Below are positions 25,837 to 35,426 of a stretch of DNA of 35,521 nt, piece after piece. Numbering within the stretch: the stretch's first letter is position 1; every line of letters begins with the position of its first letter. Location: contig CAMDHK010000012.1 of the NCBI GenBank assembly GCA_945897965.1, positions 1 to 35,521 of the forward strand, written 5' to 3'. The translations under genes and the position numbers were made by a program. Under the pieces are notes generated by a model. It was given only the letters and a program-made list of their open reading frames with translations, was not told where the DNA came from and made no database searches. The DNA comes from Candidatus Kuenenia stuttgartensis (GTDB lineage Bacteria > Planctomycetota > Planctomycetia > Gemmatales > Gemmataceae).

Positions 25837-27096
25837 ATGCCCATTTCAGGCAAACCCTGGTACCGCATTCTTTACATACAAGTATTGATCGGTGTTGCTT
25901 TGGGCATAAGTATAGGGGCATTTTTTCCTGAGATTGGCAAATCCCTTAAGCCACTTGGCGATGCCTTTGTAAAGCTTGTAAAAATGATGATAGCCCCGAT
26001 TATTTTCTGCACCGTGGTGCATGGCATCGCCTCCATGGGCGACATGAAAAAACTCGGAAGGGTTGGTTTCAAGACCCTTTTATACTTCGAAATTGTTTCA
26101 ACCCTTGCCCTTCTAATTGGTTTGGTCGTGGTTAATATCTTGAAACCAGGCGAAGGATTTAACATCGATCCCGCTTCTTTAGATCCCGCCCTTAGCATTG
26201 GCTATGCACAAAAGGCCAAAGGGCATAGCATGGTCGATTTCTTTCTCAACATTATTCCCACCACGATTTTTTCGCCTTTCTTCAATGGCGACTTGCTACA
26301 AATACTTTTCATTTCAATCATGATGGCATTTGCAATCTCCCTCATGGGCGAAAGAGCAAAGCCTATTTTGGATGTGATTGACACAAGCTCTAAAGTTTTT
26401 TTCAACCTGATGAACATCGTAGTAAAGTTCGCACCCCTAGGCGCTTTTGGAGCTATGGGCTTCACGATTGGCAACTATGGTTTGGGCGCTCTCGGAAAAT
26501 TACTTGAACTCATGCTTGGTTTTTACATCACCTCCGCATTGTTCGTTTTCATTGTTTTAGGCAGTATTTCTTGGTTCACTGGTTTTTCAATCTTCCGCTA
26601 TCTTTCCTTTATCAAGGAAGAAATTCTCTTGGTATTGGGCACCAGCTCTTCAGAAACAGCTCTCCCGGGAATGATGGAAAAAAGTATTAAACTTGGTTGT
26701 TCACCATCCACGGTAGGGCTGGTTATTCCCTCTGGGTATAGCTTCAATCTCGATGGAACCAACATATACCTTTGCATGGCGGCGGTGTTTCTAGCCCAGG
26801 CAACTAATACGCAACTAGATCTTGGCCAGCAAATAACCCTTCTTTTAGTGGCAATGATATCTTCAAAAGGTTCTAGTGGAGTCACTGGCGCAGGATTCAT
26901 CACGCTTGCTGCAACTTTGGCAACAGTGCCCTCAATTCCCATTGAGTCACTTTCGCTATTGATTGGCATTGATAGATTTATGAGCGAATGTAGGGCCATC
27001 ACCAACTTAATTGGCAACGGTGTTGCAACGGTGGTGATAAGCCGTTGGGAAGGCGAACTAACCAAGGAGCAATTAAATGAATGTTTGCAAAAATAA
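25837..27096 (+). CDS. Dicarboxylate/glutamate:cation symporter (DctA/GltP family)
   Basis: 419-residue inner-membrane transporter of the sodium- or proton-coupled dicarboxylate symporter family. It begins with the membrane segment [20 protein letters not shown] and has the family marks: the Ser-rich hairpin [13 protein letters not shown] (~269-281), [13 protein letters not shown], and the second hairpin [13 protein letters not shown]. Length is normal. Imports C4-dicarboxylates, glutamate or a relative; the exact substrate is not evident. The next gene overlaps its end by 20 bases, so co-transcription with the SGNH hydrolase is likely. Confidence 0.93.
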   Translation: MPISGKPWYRILYIQVLIGVALGISIGAFFPEIGKSLKPLGDAFVKLVKMMIAPIIFCTVVHGIASMGDMKKLGRVGFKTLLYFEIVSTLALLIGLVVVNILKPGEGFNIDPASLDPALSIGYAQKAKGHSMVDFFLNIIPTTIFSPFFNGDLLQILFISIMMAFAISLMGERAKPILDVIDTSSKVFFNLMNIVVKFAPLGAFGAMGFTIGNYGLGALGKLLELMLGFYITSALFVFIVLGSISWFTGFSIFRYLSFIKEEILLVLGTSSSETALPGMMEKSIKLGCSPSTVGLVIPSGYSFNLDGTNIYLCMAAVFLAQATNTQLDLGQQITLLLVAMISSKGSSGVTGAGFITLAATLATVPSIPIESLSLLIGIDRFMSECRAITNLIGNGVATVVISRWEGELTKEQLNECLQK

Positions 27097-27943
27097 TGGA
27101 TTGAAGCTTTTCTTGGGAATGCTCAGAACGCTGATTTTCGTGCATATGATTTGTCTTGTTCCCGCATTTGCCCAGAACACAAAAAAGGGAACGGAACCCC
27201 CCTCTGCAGAAGATATTGCAAAAAAGAAAGCAGCAGATAAAGCTACGAATGAAAAGTTTCAACTGTGGAAAAGCAAACGGCCCCAAGAACAACAGGTCTG
27301 GGAGACTGTACTCGAGAAAAATCTGGGGAGTTTCTATCTTCCCATTTATCAGTTGGAAAAATTGAACAACCGAATATCCGCTTGGGATTATGTCAAGGAT
27401 GATCCCAAATTACCCCGTGTCCTTTTGATAGGTGATTCAGTCTCTCGAGGCTATACTTTGCCTGCTAGAGTTGCGCTTCAACGCAAAGCGAATGTTCATC
27501 GTGCACCTGAAAACTGTGGCCCTACCTCCAACGGAATTAAGAAAATGGATGTATGGTTAGGCGAAGGCAAGTGGGATGTCATTCATTTTAACTTTGGTAT
27601 TCATGATCGCAAAACTTCAGCTAAGGATTACGAAGATAGATTAGAATTGATTGTAAAACAACTTAAAGCAACAGGGGCAAAGCTGATCTGGGCTAGCACC
27701 ACGCCCATCCCCCCTGATACCAAAGATGGCCCTGAAGCAACGACAGCCATCATCGAAAAAAATCGCATCGCGGCAGACATCATGAAAAAAAACATGGTTC
27801 ATGTAAACGATCTGTTTGACTTCATCACTCCTCAGCTTTCGAAAGTGCAAAACCCCATGGATGTGCATTTCAAAGGCGAGGGATATGATATGCTAGGCAA
27901 GCAAGTAGCATTGAAGATAGAAGAGATTTTAAAAACCAAGTAA
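27077..27943 (+). CDS. Secreted SGNH/GDSL hydrolase
   Basis: 288 residues with signal peptide ([18 protein letters not shown]). AGGAG lies 7 bases before ATG 27077, inside the end of the symporter gene. Catalytic blocks: S121 in [19 protein letters not shown] near 146-153, N172 in NFGIHD, and the DxxH-type triad D262/H264 in [10 protein letters not shown]. Probably an esterase or acyl hydrolase on carbohydrate or lipid. Residues ~33-95 before the domain are Lys-rich and helical ([19 protein letters not shown]) and have no assigned role. Followed 12 bases later by the RidA gene. Confidence 0.88.
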   Translation: MNVCKNNGLKLFLGMLRTLIFVHMICLVPAFAQNTKKGTEPPSAEDIAKKKAADKATNEKFQLWKSKRPQEQQVWETVLEKNLGSFYLPIYQLEKLNNRISAWDYVKDDPKLPRVLLIGDSVSRGYTLPARVALQRKANVHRAPENCGPTSNGIKKMDVWLGEGKWDVIHFNFGIHDRKTSAKDYEDRLELIVKQLKATGAKLIWASTTPIPPDTKDGPEATTAIIEKNRIAADIMKKNMVHVNDLFDFITPQLSKVQNPMDVHFKGEGYDMLGKQVALKIEEILKTK

Positions 27944-27955
27944 AGGATTAATAAC

Positions 27956-28336
27956 ATGACCATTGAAGTGATTCGGGGTAAAGGCACACCAACAAGCCAC
28001 CTGCCTTTCAGCCCAGCAATCAAAGCGGGCGATTTCGTTTTTGTTTCTGGCCAAGCATCCGTTGATGAAACCGGAAAAATTGTCAACGATACTTTTGAAG
28101 GCGAATTCCGCAGGTCGCTAGAGAACACCAGAAAAATCCTAGAAGCTGCCGGCCTTACTTTCGCTAATGTCGTTCAGGTTCGTTCTTATATTGATAACCC
28201 AGCAGATCTTCCCGAATATAACAAACTTTACCGTGATTACTTCAAGGAACCCTTCCCTGCCCGCACCACCATCGTTAATTGCCTGGGCGGAGCCTTGAAG
28301 TATGAAGTGGATGTAACCGCCTATGCAGGCAAATGA
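27956..28336 (+). CDS. RidA family enamine/imine deaminase
   Basis: 126-residue cytosolic protein of the RidA (YjgF/UK114) family, which hydrolyses reactive enamines and imines from amino-acid enzymes. The conserved Arg is R103 in FPARTTI, and E117 sits in KYEVDVTAYAG; GDFVFVSGQ and LTFANVVQVRSYI are family marks. Normal length. AAGGA lies 8 bases before the ATG. Placed between a secreted hydrolase and a sugar-acid-type transporter, it may serve amino-sugar catabolism; this is inference. Confidence 0.92.
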   Translation: MTIEVIRGKGTPTSHLPFSPAIKAGDFVFVSGQASVDETGKIVNDTFEGEFRRSLENTRKILEAAGLTFANVVQVRSYIDNPADLPEYNKLYRDYFKEPFPARTTIVNCLGGALKYEVDVTAYAGK

Positions 28337-28427
28337 TTTAGCGTGATTCTACGCATGGGTTTGCTATACTTGGCCTTATTGGTGTAGCATTCCTTCCTAC
28401 CCGCTTTCTTACCATGCAGGTATTTTC

Positions 28428-29753
28428 TTGAACATTTCCATAAATAACGATAAACCCACAAGCATTCGAAATGGCATGATATTATGCACCACCATGGTCG
28501 CAATCATGCTTTACCTCGACAGGGTTTGCCTAAGCATCCTTGGCACTTCCATCAAGAAAGATTTGGACTTCAACGAAGTCCAATTTGCCAATCTTTTATC
28601 CGCTTTCTTCTGGGCATATGCGCTTTGCCAGATACCCGCAGGGTGGATAGGCGATCGCTACGGGCCCCGCATCGCTCTCGGAATCTATCTTTTCTTCTGG
28701 TCGCTTTGCACCGGGTTGATGGGTATGGTAAGTGGCTATGGTTTGTTTCTTTTACTACGGCTCGGATGTGGATTATTTGAAGCAGGAGCCTACCCACTTG
28801 CCAACGGCATTGTTCGTAAATGGGTACCTTTATCAGGCCGAGGCACTGCAAGTGGGATAGTAGCAATCGGTGGCAGACTAGGCGGGGCAATCGCACCCAT
28901 GCTCACGAATTTTCTAGCAGCGGGAGCTTCGGATGGATGGCGCAAACCCTTTATCATTTATGGTTTGATCGGAATGGTGGGCGCTATCATTTTCTGGGTC
29001 TGGTATCGCGATGAGCCAAGCCAGCATCCTCTTATAAATCAAGCTGAAATTGATTTGATCAATGGAACCAACCATGTTTCAGATTCTTCCAAGCCTGGCT
29101 TTCCCAACTTCGTTGCACTTGCTACCAACCTTTCTCTTTGGCTTGCTTCCATCGTGATGATCCTTTCCAATTTTGGTTGGATTTTCATCATCACTCTTTT
29201 CCCTGATTACCTCGAAAAAGTTTTTGGCACCCCCGCAGATACACGGGCACTCTATCAATCTCTACCTCTGTATTTCGGGATAGCGGGCATGCTTATAGGG
29301 GGCTGGTGGACTGATCGCATCTTCCGGCTTGCTGGGCCAAGATGGGGCCGAAGTATTCCCATGGCTGCTTCCCGCGTTATCGTTGGGCTTTCCTACATAG
29401 TTTGTCTTTTTCTTGGTGATGCCCTCTGGGTTACCATCATGATGTGCCTCGTCGCAGCAGCGACCGACATGGGCAATCCTGCCTTCTGGGCCTATTGTCA
29501 AGATGTGGGCGGGAAATATGTGGGTTCCGTAGTTGGTTGGGGTAACATGTGGGGCAATCTTGGCGCTGCTATCGCTCCTCAGCTTTTCATCTTGATCAAA
29601 TCTTATCACCCCGATGACCCACAAGCAGGGTGGGCTTCCGTTTTTCTAGTTTGTGCTGTTGTTCAAGTTATAGGTGCGGTTGCAGCCATGGGCATCGATG
29701 CCACCCACCCAATTAAAATGGATGGGGATAAATCTCCTTCAGCAAGTTTTTAG
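28428..29753 (+). CDS. MFS transporter, anion:cation symporter (ACS) type
   Basis: 441-residue, twelve-segment inner-membrane transporter. The N-terminal half has AYALCQIPAGWIGDRYGPR, the MFS loop motif, and FEAGAYPLANGIVRKWVPLSGRG, typical of the ACS group that carries hexuronates, glucarate, galactonate or sialic-acid-like anions. A TTG at 28428 is the start, preceded by AGG; the next in-frame ATG (28476) would cut into the first helix region. Substrate is not readable here; sialic acid or a sugar acid would fit the nearby sialidase genes. Confidence 0.88.
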   Translation: MNISINNDKPTSIRNGMILCTTMVAIMLYLDRVCLSILGTSIKKDLDFNEVQFANLLSAFFWAYALCQIPAGWIGDRYGPRIALGIYLFFWSLCTGLMGMVSGYGLFLLLRLGCGLFEAGAYPLANGIVRKWVPLSGRGTASGIVAIGGRLGGAIAPMLTNFLAAGASDGWRKPFIIYGLIGMVGAIIFWVWYRDEPSQHPLINQAEIDLINGTNHVSDSSKPGFPNFVALATNLSLWLASIVMILSNFGWIFIITLFPDYLEKVFGTPADTRALYQSLPLYFGIAGMLIGGWWTDRIFRLAGPRWGRSIPMAASRVIVGLSYIVCLFLGDALWVTIMMCLVAAATDMGNPAFWAYCQDVGGKYVGSVVGWGNMWGNLGAAIAPQLFILIKSYHPDDPQAGWASVFLVCAVVQVIGAVAAMGIDATHPIKMDGDKSPSASF

Positions 29754-29792
29754 ATAGGCCATTATCGACATACGAACTTCGGCAGAATAGAT

Positions 29793-29798
29793 TATAAT
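29793..29798 (+). promoter_or_regulatory. -10 box before the antitoxin gene
   Basis: A perfect TATAAT 33 bases before the antitoxin start. The -35 is poor (TACGAA at 29771-29776, 16 bases away), as in many promoters that need little help or are repressed by their own product. Confidence 0.4.
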
Positions 29799-29825
29799 TA
29801 AGAAGGAATTTAAATGGAGGTGAGC

Positions 29826-30023
29826 ATGACACAGATTGAAAACGATAATGTGCGTTCTACCGCAATTGAGTTGATCAAGGGGTTGCCTAAGGGCGCTGCT
29901 TGGGATGATGTTATGGAGCAAGTTTACATTCGTCAGGCGATAGAAGCAGGATTGAAGTCTGCAAATGAAAACGAATTAATTGAAGTTGATGAGGTTCGTC
30001 GTCGCTTTGGATTGGCAGTTTGA
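29826..30023 (+). CDS. Antitoxin-like protein of a type II toxin-antitoxin pair
   Basis: 65 residues from ATG 29826; GGAGGTGAGC precedes it by 5 bases, a near-perfect ribosome site. ATG 29814, four codons earlier, has its own AAGGA and cannot be excluded. The sequence is helical and charged, IELIKGLPKGAAWDDVMEQV then YIRQAIEAGL and EVDEVRRRFGL at the end. It looks like the short antitoxins that accompany ParE/RelE toxins. The stop overlaps the first codon of the toxin remnant by 4 bases, the normal TA layout. Confidence 0.75.
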   Translation: MTQIENDNVRSTAIELIKGLPKGAAWDDVMEQVYIRQAIEAGLKSANENELIEVDEVRRRFGLAV

Positions 30024-30100
30024 AAGTTCGATGGACTAAGGCTGCGTTAGGCCATCTTACTGCCATTTATGAATACATCTCCCTTGATTCTGCTTTTTAA
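30020..30100 (+). pseudogene. Truncated ParE/RelE-type toxin remnant
   Basis: From TTG 30020 the frame reads LKVRWTKAALGHLTAIYEYI and then SLDSAF and stop at 30100. This is the classic start of ParE/RelE toxins (K/R-V-x-W-T-x-x-A-L-x-x-L-x-x-I-x-x-Y-I), which usually have ~90-100 residues; here only 26 remain. The toxin is therefore broken, leaving an orphan antitoxin. The next gene's ATG is at 30120, so the deletion lies near 30085-30120. Confidence 0.75.
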
Positions 30101-30119
30101 CCCATTTGGAAAACTCCTC

Positions 30120-31058
30120 ATGAAACGAACCCTTGCTTTACTTTTTGTATTTAGTGTGGGATTTGCCTTTGCTGCAGATCCTGTTTACAGCAAACCAACC
30201 TTAGAAGGCGTTGCCTATGGCACGCATCCCGCACAGGTTTTGGACTTCTACAAAGCCAAGTCTGATAAACCCACCCCACTTGCGTTTTTCATTCATGGTG
30301 GAGGTTGGGTGGCGGGCGATAGGCGCATCACCGATGCTGATAAATATCTCGCCAAGGGCATTTCAGTTGTCTCGATTGAATATCGATTCATTGCAGATGC
30401 AATTGATGCTGGCATAAAACCACCTGTCAAATGGCCCTTGAACGATGCGGCCCGTGCGCTTCAGTTTGTGCGTAGCAAAGCTTCTGAATGGAATATTGAT
30501 AAAGCTCGCATAGGCGCATCGGGTGGCTCAGCAGGTGCTTGTTCCAGCCTTTGGCTCGCTTTTCATAACGACCTCGCAGAACCCCAAAGCACAGACCCAA
30601 TCGCAAGGGAATCAACCCGCCTTTGGTGTGCTGCGGTTAATGGCGCACAAACCACACTTGATCCCAAACAAATGAAAGAGTGGACACCCAACAGCAGATA
30701 TGGCGGCCATGCTTTTGGTTTCTACCCCGATCACAAGGATCGTAAAACCCGTGACACCCAGTTCCCACAGTTTCTTGCTGCAAGAGAATCCGTACTGCCT
30801 TGGATCAAAGAATATTCTCCTTTTGAACATGCAAGTGCGGGGGATCCGCCCATCTACATGATTTATGGTGGGCCACCTGCAATGGGCAAGGAAGAAAAAG
30901 ACCCTACCCACAGCGCAAACTTTGGCGTGAAGCTGAAGGAAAAACTCGATGAGCTTAAAGTGGAATGCGAATTGGTTTATCCAGGCGCACCCGATGTCAA
31001 GCATCGAACCATGCATGAATTTCTTGTAGACAAACTTACATCTGAAAACAAAAAATGA
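30120..31058 (+). CDS. Secreted alpha/beta-hydrolase esterase (BD-FAE/Abhydrolase_3 type)
   Basis: 312 residues from ATG 30120, chosen because the protein then starts with a clean signal peptide (MKRTLALLFVFSVGFAFAAD); the frame is open from 30069 but that stretch overlaps the toxin remnant. Marks: HGGGW oxyanion loop (59-63), nucleophile S137 in GGSAGACS, and late acid and His residues near KHRTMHEFL. Likely a carbohydrate acetyl or feruloyl esterase acting outside the cytoplasm. It overlaps the DUF4838 gene by 4 bases, so the two form an operon for the same polymer. Confidence 0.85.
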   Translation: MKRTLALLFVFSVGFAFAADPVYSKPTLEGVAYGTHPAQVLDFYKAKSDKPTPLAFFIHGGGWVAGDRRITDADKYLAKGISVVSIEYRFIADAIDAGIKPPVKWPLNDAARALQFVRSKASEWNIDKARIGASGGSAGACSSLWLAFHNDLAEPQSTDPIARESTRLWCAAVNGAQTTLDPKQMKEWTPNSRYGGHAFGFYPDHKDRKTRDTQFPQFLAARESVLPWIKEYSPFEHASAGDPPIYMIYGGPPAMGKEEKDPTHSANFGVKLKEKLDELKVECELVYPGAPDVKHRTMHEFLVDKLTSENKK

Positions 31059-33601
31059 AAACTTTCCAATCTTTGAGCATTACTTTTGCCTTATTGGTAT
31101 TGGCCCCAACACTCATTGCTGCAACGCCGGTAAAGATTGCAATGGCGGAGAATGGTAAGGCCCTGATACCGATTGTCATTTCAGATAATGCAAGTGCTTT
31201 AACCAAAGCCAATGCGAACAAGCTTGCAGATTATCTCGGAAAAATAGCAGGAGCAAAGTTCCCGGTTGAAACAGGCAATGGCACCCGAGGTATAATCCTT
31301 GGTTTGGCCTCAGATTTTCCTGCCCTTAAACTTGTATCAACATTCAACCGTACTGATATTCTTAAGAGAGAAGAATATGTAGTAAGAAGCCATGCGGAAG
31401 GGTTATATGTTTTGGGTGCGAGTGATCTTGCGGTGCAACATGGTATGTGGGATTTGCTGGGGCGGTTGGGATATAGGCAGTTCTTTCCGGGAAAGCATTG
31501 GGAAGTTGTGCCTTATTTACAACGCATGGAGATTGCAATCGATACGATTGAAAAGCCTGATTATCACTCGAGGAGGATCTGGTACGGCTATGGTGCGTGG
31601 GATTATGCAAAGGAACCCTACCGTGATTGGTGCGAAAAAAACCGGGCCCTTCAAGGCGTCAATCTAAGCACGGGCCATGCCTACGATGGTATTGTCAAAG
31701 CCTTGAAAAAAGAATTCGCCAATCATAATGAATACTGGCCTTTGTTGAACAATGAGCGCAAAGAAGTTCGAAACCCCAAGCCCTGTTTGGGTAACCCAGA
31801 GATACGTTCCCTTATCGTTCGTAATGCGGTTGAGCAGGTGCGGAAAAACCCACTGCTGGATAGTATCTCGATGGATCCTAGTGATGGCGGAGGTTGGTGC
31901 GAATGCAAATTATGTTCCAAGCTGGGTAGCGTTTCAGATCAGGCTATCACTCTTTCCAATGAAGTTGCAGCAGCCATCAATCAGGAATTCCCGGGCAAAC
32001 TTGTAGGCATCTATGGCTATAATTTTCATTCGCCCCCGCCCAACATTAAAGTGCATCCAAAGGTGGTGGTCAGTGTTGCAACTGCATTCATCAAGGGTGG
32101 CATGTCGCTGGAAGACATTATTACAGGGTGGGCGGAAAAAGGAGCGACACTTGGAATACGGGAATACTACAGCGTGAATACTTGGGATAGGGATCAGCCA
32201 GGACATGCCCGAGGTGGGAACCTTGATTACTTACAACGCACCATCCCGGAATTTCATGCCAAGGGTGCACGATACATGTCTGCGGAATCCAGTGATAACT
32301 GGGGGCCCAATGGGTTGGGTTATTATTTCGCATCCCGCATGCTTTGGGATGTGCGAGAAGCTAAGAATCGTGAGGCAATCGAACGCGATTTCCTCGACCG
32401 TGCCTTTGGTTCCGCAAGCCCCGCAATGAAAGATTTCTATGACCAGATCAATGGTTCCAAGCCCCACCTTGTAGTTGATGATCAACTGGGAAGAATGTAT
32501 CGTTCGCTTCAGAAAGCTCGAGAATTGGCTGCAGCAACCGAAATCAACTTGCGCCTTGATGACCTTGCACTTTACACCAGATATTGCTCGCTTTACCACC
32601 GTTATGCAACCGCTGATGGCAAAGGCAGGCAGGTTGCTTTTGAAAACCTTATCAAGCACGCTTATCGCATGAGAACCACCATGATGGTGCATGCTTATGC
32701 GCTGTACCGCGATCTTGCGGGCCGTGATAAAACCATTTCGATTCCTACGGATGCCAAATGGCAAATCCCCGAGGGGAAAAACCCCTGGAAGTCCAGCGCA
32801 CCCTTCACTCCGCAGGAAATTGAAACCTACATCACCGAGGGCATAGCGACCCACAAATTGATTGAGTTGAATTTCAAACCTTTAACCTTTAGTACCAATC
32901 TAGCTCCGGCATTGGGCCGACTGCCCATACCCGCTGATTTTCCAGCAGGTGATTTCACCCCGGGTCGAGGTTTACAGACTTTCTTCACTTATGCCAAAGC
33001 GCCTGCCAATATTGAACTTACCATCATAGGAGGCATGATTGCCCATTATCGTGACAGAGGAAATGTGAAAGTCGAACTTTTTAAAATCGGAGGCGAGAGC
33101 CAAACAGGTGAAAAAGAAACTCTTGTTGAAACCAATGCCTCCATCCCGCCCGATGGTGTTGAGCGGACCCTTAAATTTGCGCTTAAGCAACCCGGCCTTT
33201 ACAAAATTACCGTTAAAGATGGCAACGATCGCACCCAAGTGAACTGGCCCAAGGAACAGTTTATGGCCATCGCTTCAACCCAAGAAAACCCCATGAATCG
33301 CTTTTATGGTTTGTGGATGGGTTACTTTTATGTTCCCAAAGGCACCAAGATGATCGGGATCTTTGGCGGTGAGCATGGTGAAGTTCGCGATAGCCAAGAT
33401 AGGCCCCACTTCTGGCTGAATGGGCGCGAGCCTAATTTTTACAGTGTACCTATACCTCCCGGGGAGGATGGGAAATTTTGGCGTGTGCGCTATTGCAGGG
33501 GCCCGGTAAGGCTTCTTACGGTACCGCCATACTTTGCAAAAACACCAGGGGAATTATTACTACCCGAGGAAGTGCTTGCAAAAGATGGTTTGAAGCCTTA
33601 A
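31055..33601 (+). CDS. DUF4838 protein, GH67-like N-terminus, secreted
   Basis: 848 residues, signal peptide (FQSLSITFALLVLAPTLIA). Residues ~25-150 resemble the N-terminal domain of alpha-glucuronidases of family GH67 (YVLGASDLAVQHGMWDLLGR). The DUF4838 region spans ~170-450, with SMDPSDGGGWCECKLCSKLG carrying three Cys and then REYYSVNTWDRD. The C-terminal ~400 residues contain a helical part and a beta-rich part. DUF4838 proteins are thought to act on plant-like polysaccharide, but the reaction is unproven. Overlaps the upstream esterase gene by 4 bases. Composition is normal for the window, unlike the gene that follows. Confidence 0.88.
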   Translation: MKTFQSLSITFALLVLAPTLIAATPVKIAMAENGKALIPIVISDNASALTKANANKLADYLGKIAGAKFPVETGNGTRGIILGLASDFPALKLVSTFNRTDILKREEYVVRSHAEGLYVLGASDLAVQHGMWDLLGRLGYRQFFPGKHWEVVPYLQRMEIAIDTIEKPDYHSRRIWYGYGAWDYAKEPYRDWCEKNRALQGVNLSTGHAYDGIVKALKKEFANHNEYWPLLNNERKEVRNPKPCLGNPEIRSLIVRNAVEQVRKNPLLDSISMDPSDGGGWCECKLCSKLGSVSDQAITLSNEVAAAINQEFPGKLVGIYGYNFHSPPPNIKVHPKVVVSVATAFIKGGMSLEDIITGWAEKGATLGIREYYSVNTWDRDQPGHARGGNLDYLQRTIPEFHAKGARYMSAESSDNWGPNGLGYYFASRMLWDVREAKNREAIERDFLDRAFGSASPAMKDFYDQINGSKPHLVVDDQLGRMYRSLQKARELAAATEINLRLDDLALYTRYCSLYHRYATADGKGRQVAFENLIKHAYRMRTTMMVHAYALYRDLAGRDKTISIPTDAKWQIPEGKNPWKSSAPFTPQEIETYITEGIATHKLIELNFKPLTFSTNLAPALGRLPIPADFPAGDFTPGRGLQTFFTYAKAPANIELTIIGGMIAHYRDRGNVKVELFKIGGESQTGEKETLVETNASIPPDGVERTLKFALKQPGLYKITVKDGNDRTQVNWPKEQFMAIASTQENPMNRFYGLWMGYFYVPKGTKMIGIFGGEHGEVRDSQDRPHFWLNGREPNFYSVPIPPGEDGKFWRVRYCRGPVRLLTVPPYFAKTPGELLLPEEVLAKDGLKP

Positions 33602-33756
33602 ACCGAATTACAAGTTAGACGGCGGCGACCGCACCTCACCTTCCAGAGCGAGAGTTGTGTTTCAACGGCACCGGTGTCGTTGATGAAATCCACCATCCGG
33701 ACGGCAACGAGGTCTCCACCTCCGTTGCCGTCCTAGCTGAAGGAGTCACTCAGACC

Positions 33757-35040
33757 ATGATGAAACAACTGCCAGTGCCACTGTTGTTGTGTTGCCTACT
33801 TTCAGCGTTCGCGCATGCGGAGGACGCCGACAAAGCTGTCGCCAGGAGGGAGCCTCAGCTCGAACTGAGCGAACCGGTCACCGTGGCGTTGGCTCCGCCG
33901 GAGGTCAAGGCTTGGGGACCGTATCAGTTTCCGGGCCTGGCACGGTTGTCTGACGGGACCATTCAGCTCAGCTATCACGTGGAGGCGGACTCGGCCAAGG
34001 CTTATGGGCTGCCGCCGGCCCGCGCCGTCTCGGCGGATGATGGACGGACGTGGAAGCTCCTTCCCCGCGAAAAAGCAGGCAACCGTGCGGCAGTTGCCTG
34101 GCAGTCGCCTCCGCTACGACTGCCGAACGGCGCCCTGATTTGGGCTCGGCAAGAACGCCCCCTCAAGACCACAGACCTGAAGTTGCCCGCGCAGCCGATC
34201 GGTCATTTCGTAAACTACGGCCATCGAATGGACTGGTATCGCGTCGAGGATCTCTCGCCCGAGTGCGCCGACGGCTGGATTCTCTCCCGTCAGCCCGCGA
34301 AAGCCACACAGTCGACGGACGAACGGGCCAAGGTTCGGCTGCCGGGCGAACTGCGACACGTGACCGAAGGCGTGATGCCACGCCCCTGGTTGCAAACGCT
34401 GTTCCTGGCCCCCGACGGTGCGGTCTGGGCGGTGCAGTACGACAACCGTCTCGTCAAAGGGACTTTGAAGAAGCATTTTTGGCCCATGATTCTGCGCTCG
34501 ACCGATGCTGGCCGAACGTTCGATCTGTGGAGCGAAATTCCGTATGCCCCCGACGCCAAAGCCGACCCGAAGGCAGCCGATCGGACCGGCTTCACGGAAC
34601 CGACCGTCTGCTTCATGGCCGACGATTCAGTGTTGTGCCTGATGCGTACGACGGACGGCAGAGGGCCAGGACCATCGTACCTGTCGCGTTCGACCGACAA
34701 CGGGAAGAGCTGGAGCCCGCCCGCCGTCTTCGACGATCTCGGTGTTTGGCCACAGATGCTGCGACTGAAGAATGGCGTAACGCTGGCTTCCTATGGCCGA
34801 CCGGGTCTGTATGTCCGCGCCACGGCCGATCCTGCGGGGCTGAGTTGGGCCAAACGCGTCACGGTTGTGCCCCCTGGCGCGATCAGCACCGAGACCTGTT
34901 CCTACTCCGCACTCTTGCCCCTGGGCGACAACCGAGCCCTGCTGGCTTATTCCGATTTCAATCTACGAGACGCCGAGGGAAAACTTTGTAAAGGGATGCG
35001 AGTGCGAGAAATCAGAGTGATGGGCTCAAATGCGAAATAA
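33757..35040 (+). CDS. Secreted BNR/Asp-box sialidase-fold protein in GC-rich DNA
   Basis: 427 residues from ATG 33757 (GGAG 11 bases upstream); the open frame begins at a TTG at 33655 with no support, and only the later start gives a signal peptide (MMKQLPVPLLLCCLLSAFAH). Asp boxes SADDGRTW, STDAGRTF and STDNGKSW mark a six-bladed propeller. The RIP motif of true sialidases is not seen; YQFPGLARLSDGTIQLSY stands there instead, so activity is uncertain. Base composition is far richer in GC than the neighbouring DUF4838 gene, with G/C at most third positions, which suggests transfer. Many long overlapping frames in this region are artefacts of that composition. Confidence 0.8.
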   Translation: MMKQLPVPLLLCCLLSAFAHAEDADKAVARREPQLELSEPVTVALAPPEVKAWGPYQFPGLARLSDGTIQLSYHVEADSAKAYGLPPARAVSADDGRTWKLLPREKAGNRAAVAWQSPPLRLPNGALIWARQERPLKTTDLKLPAQPIGHFVNYGHRMDWYRVEDLSPECADGWILSRQPAKATQSTDERAKVRLPGELRHVTEGVMPRPWLQTLFLAPDGAVWAVQYDNRLVKGTLKKHFWPMILRSTDAGRTFDLWSEIPYAPDAKADPKAADRTGFTEPTVCFMADDSVLCLMRTTDGRGPGPSYLSRSTDNGKSWSPPAVFDDLGVWPQMLRLKNGVTLASYGRPGLYVRATADPAGLSWAKRVTVVPPGAISTETCSYSALLPLGDNRALLAYSDFNLRDAEGKLCKGMRVREIRVMGSNAK

Positions 35041-35426
35041 CAGTGTCTTTCAGACGGAATATGAACGACTCGCCACCAAAGCGAAACTCTGTCGCCCGCT
35101 CTCCTTGGTTCCTCGGTAACAGTCGCGACGCTGATCGCGGCAGGTAATCCGGATGTCGTGGGTATCATCTCGACCCAGGCGTCCATGCTCTTGAAAGGAG
35201 CGCTGAAAGCCATGCTGATCGCTATACACAAATTTGCGGTAGCGGTGGCCCAGAATTCGTTGGCGGATTCACAGCTTTCACGTTGCCATCAGCTCAAAAT
35301 CCGGATATAACAACTCTCATGCGGGGGATGTCCCGCCCGCACCTACGACGGCCTTACGATTCTTGTTTTTAAACGAATTGATTCCGGAATAGCAAAAATA
35401 AATCTTTGATCTCATGAAACCTCGCA
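35041..35426 (+). other. Gene-poor stretch after the sialidase-fold gene
   Basis: The first 270 bases are GC-rich and hold an 81-codon open frame (35065-35310) without an early start; from ATG 35185 it encodes 41 residues (MLLKGALKAMLIAIHKFAVA then VAQNSLAD). I recognise no family. A hairpin follows, after which composition turns AT-rich. It may be the remnant of a longer gene or a cassette spacer. Confidence 0.4.
35320..35341. repeat. Hairpin, TGCGGG/CCCGCA
   Basis: A 6-bp GC-rich stem (35320-35325 with 35336-35341) and an inner GGA/TCC pair; an alternative 5-bp pairing within the same bases is possible. It lies between the gene-poor stretch and the next gene. No T-run follows directly, so a terminator is not proven; a REP-like element is also possible. 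Confidence 0.35.

Noticed and set aside
34050-34991. 313-codon plus-strand frame inside the GC-rich sialidase-fold gene
   Set aside because: Very Arg-rich, no domain, wholly inside a better gene with a signal peptide and Asp boxes; long false frames are expected in GC-rich DNA.
34947-35231. 94-codon minus-strand frame at the end of the sialidase-fold gene
   Set aside because: No recognisable feature, overlaps a real gene, composition artefact.
35300-35400. Integron attC site
   Set aside because: The hairpin lacks recognisable RYYYAAC and GTTRRRY ends at the right spacing.
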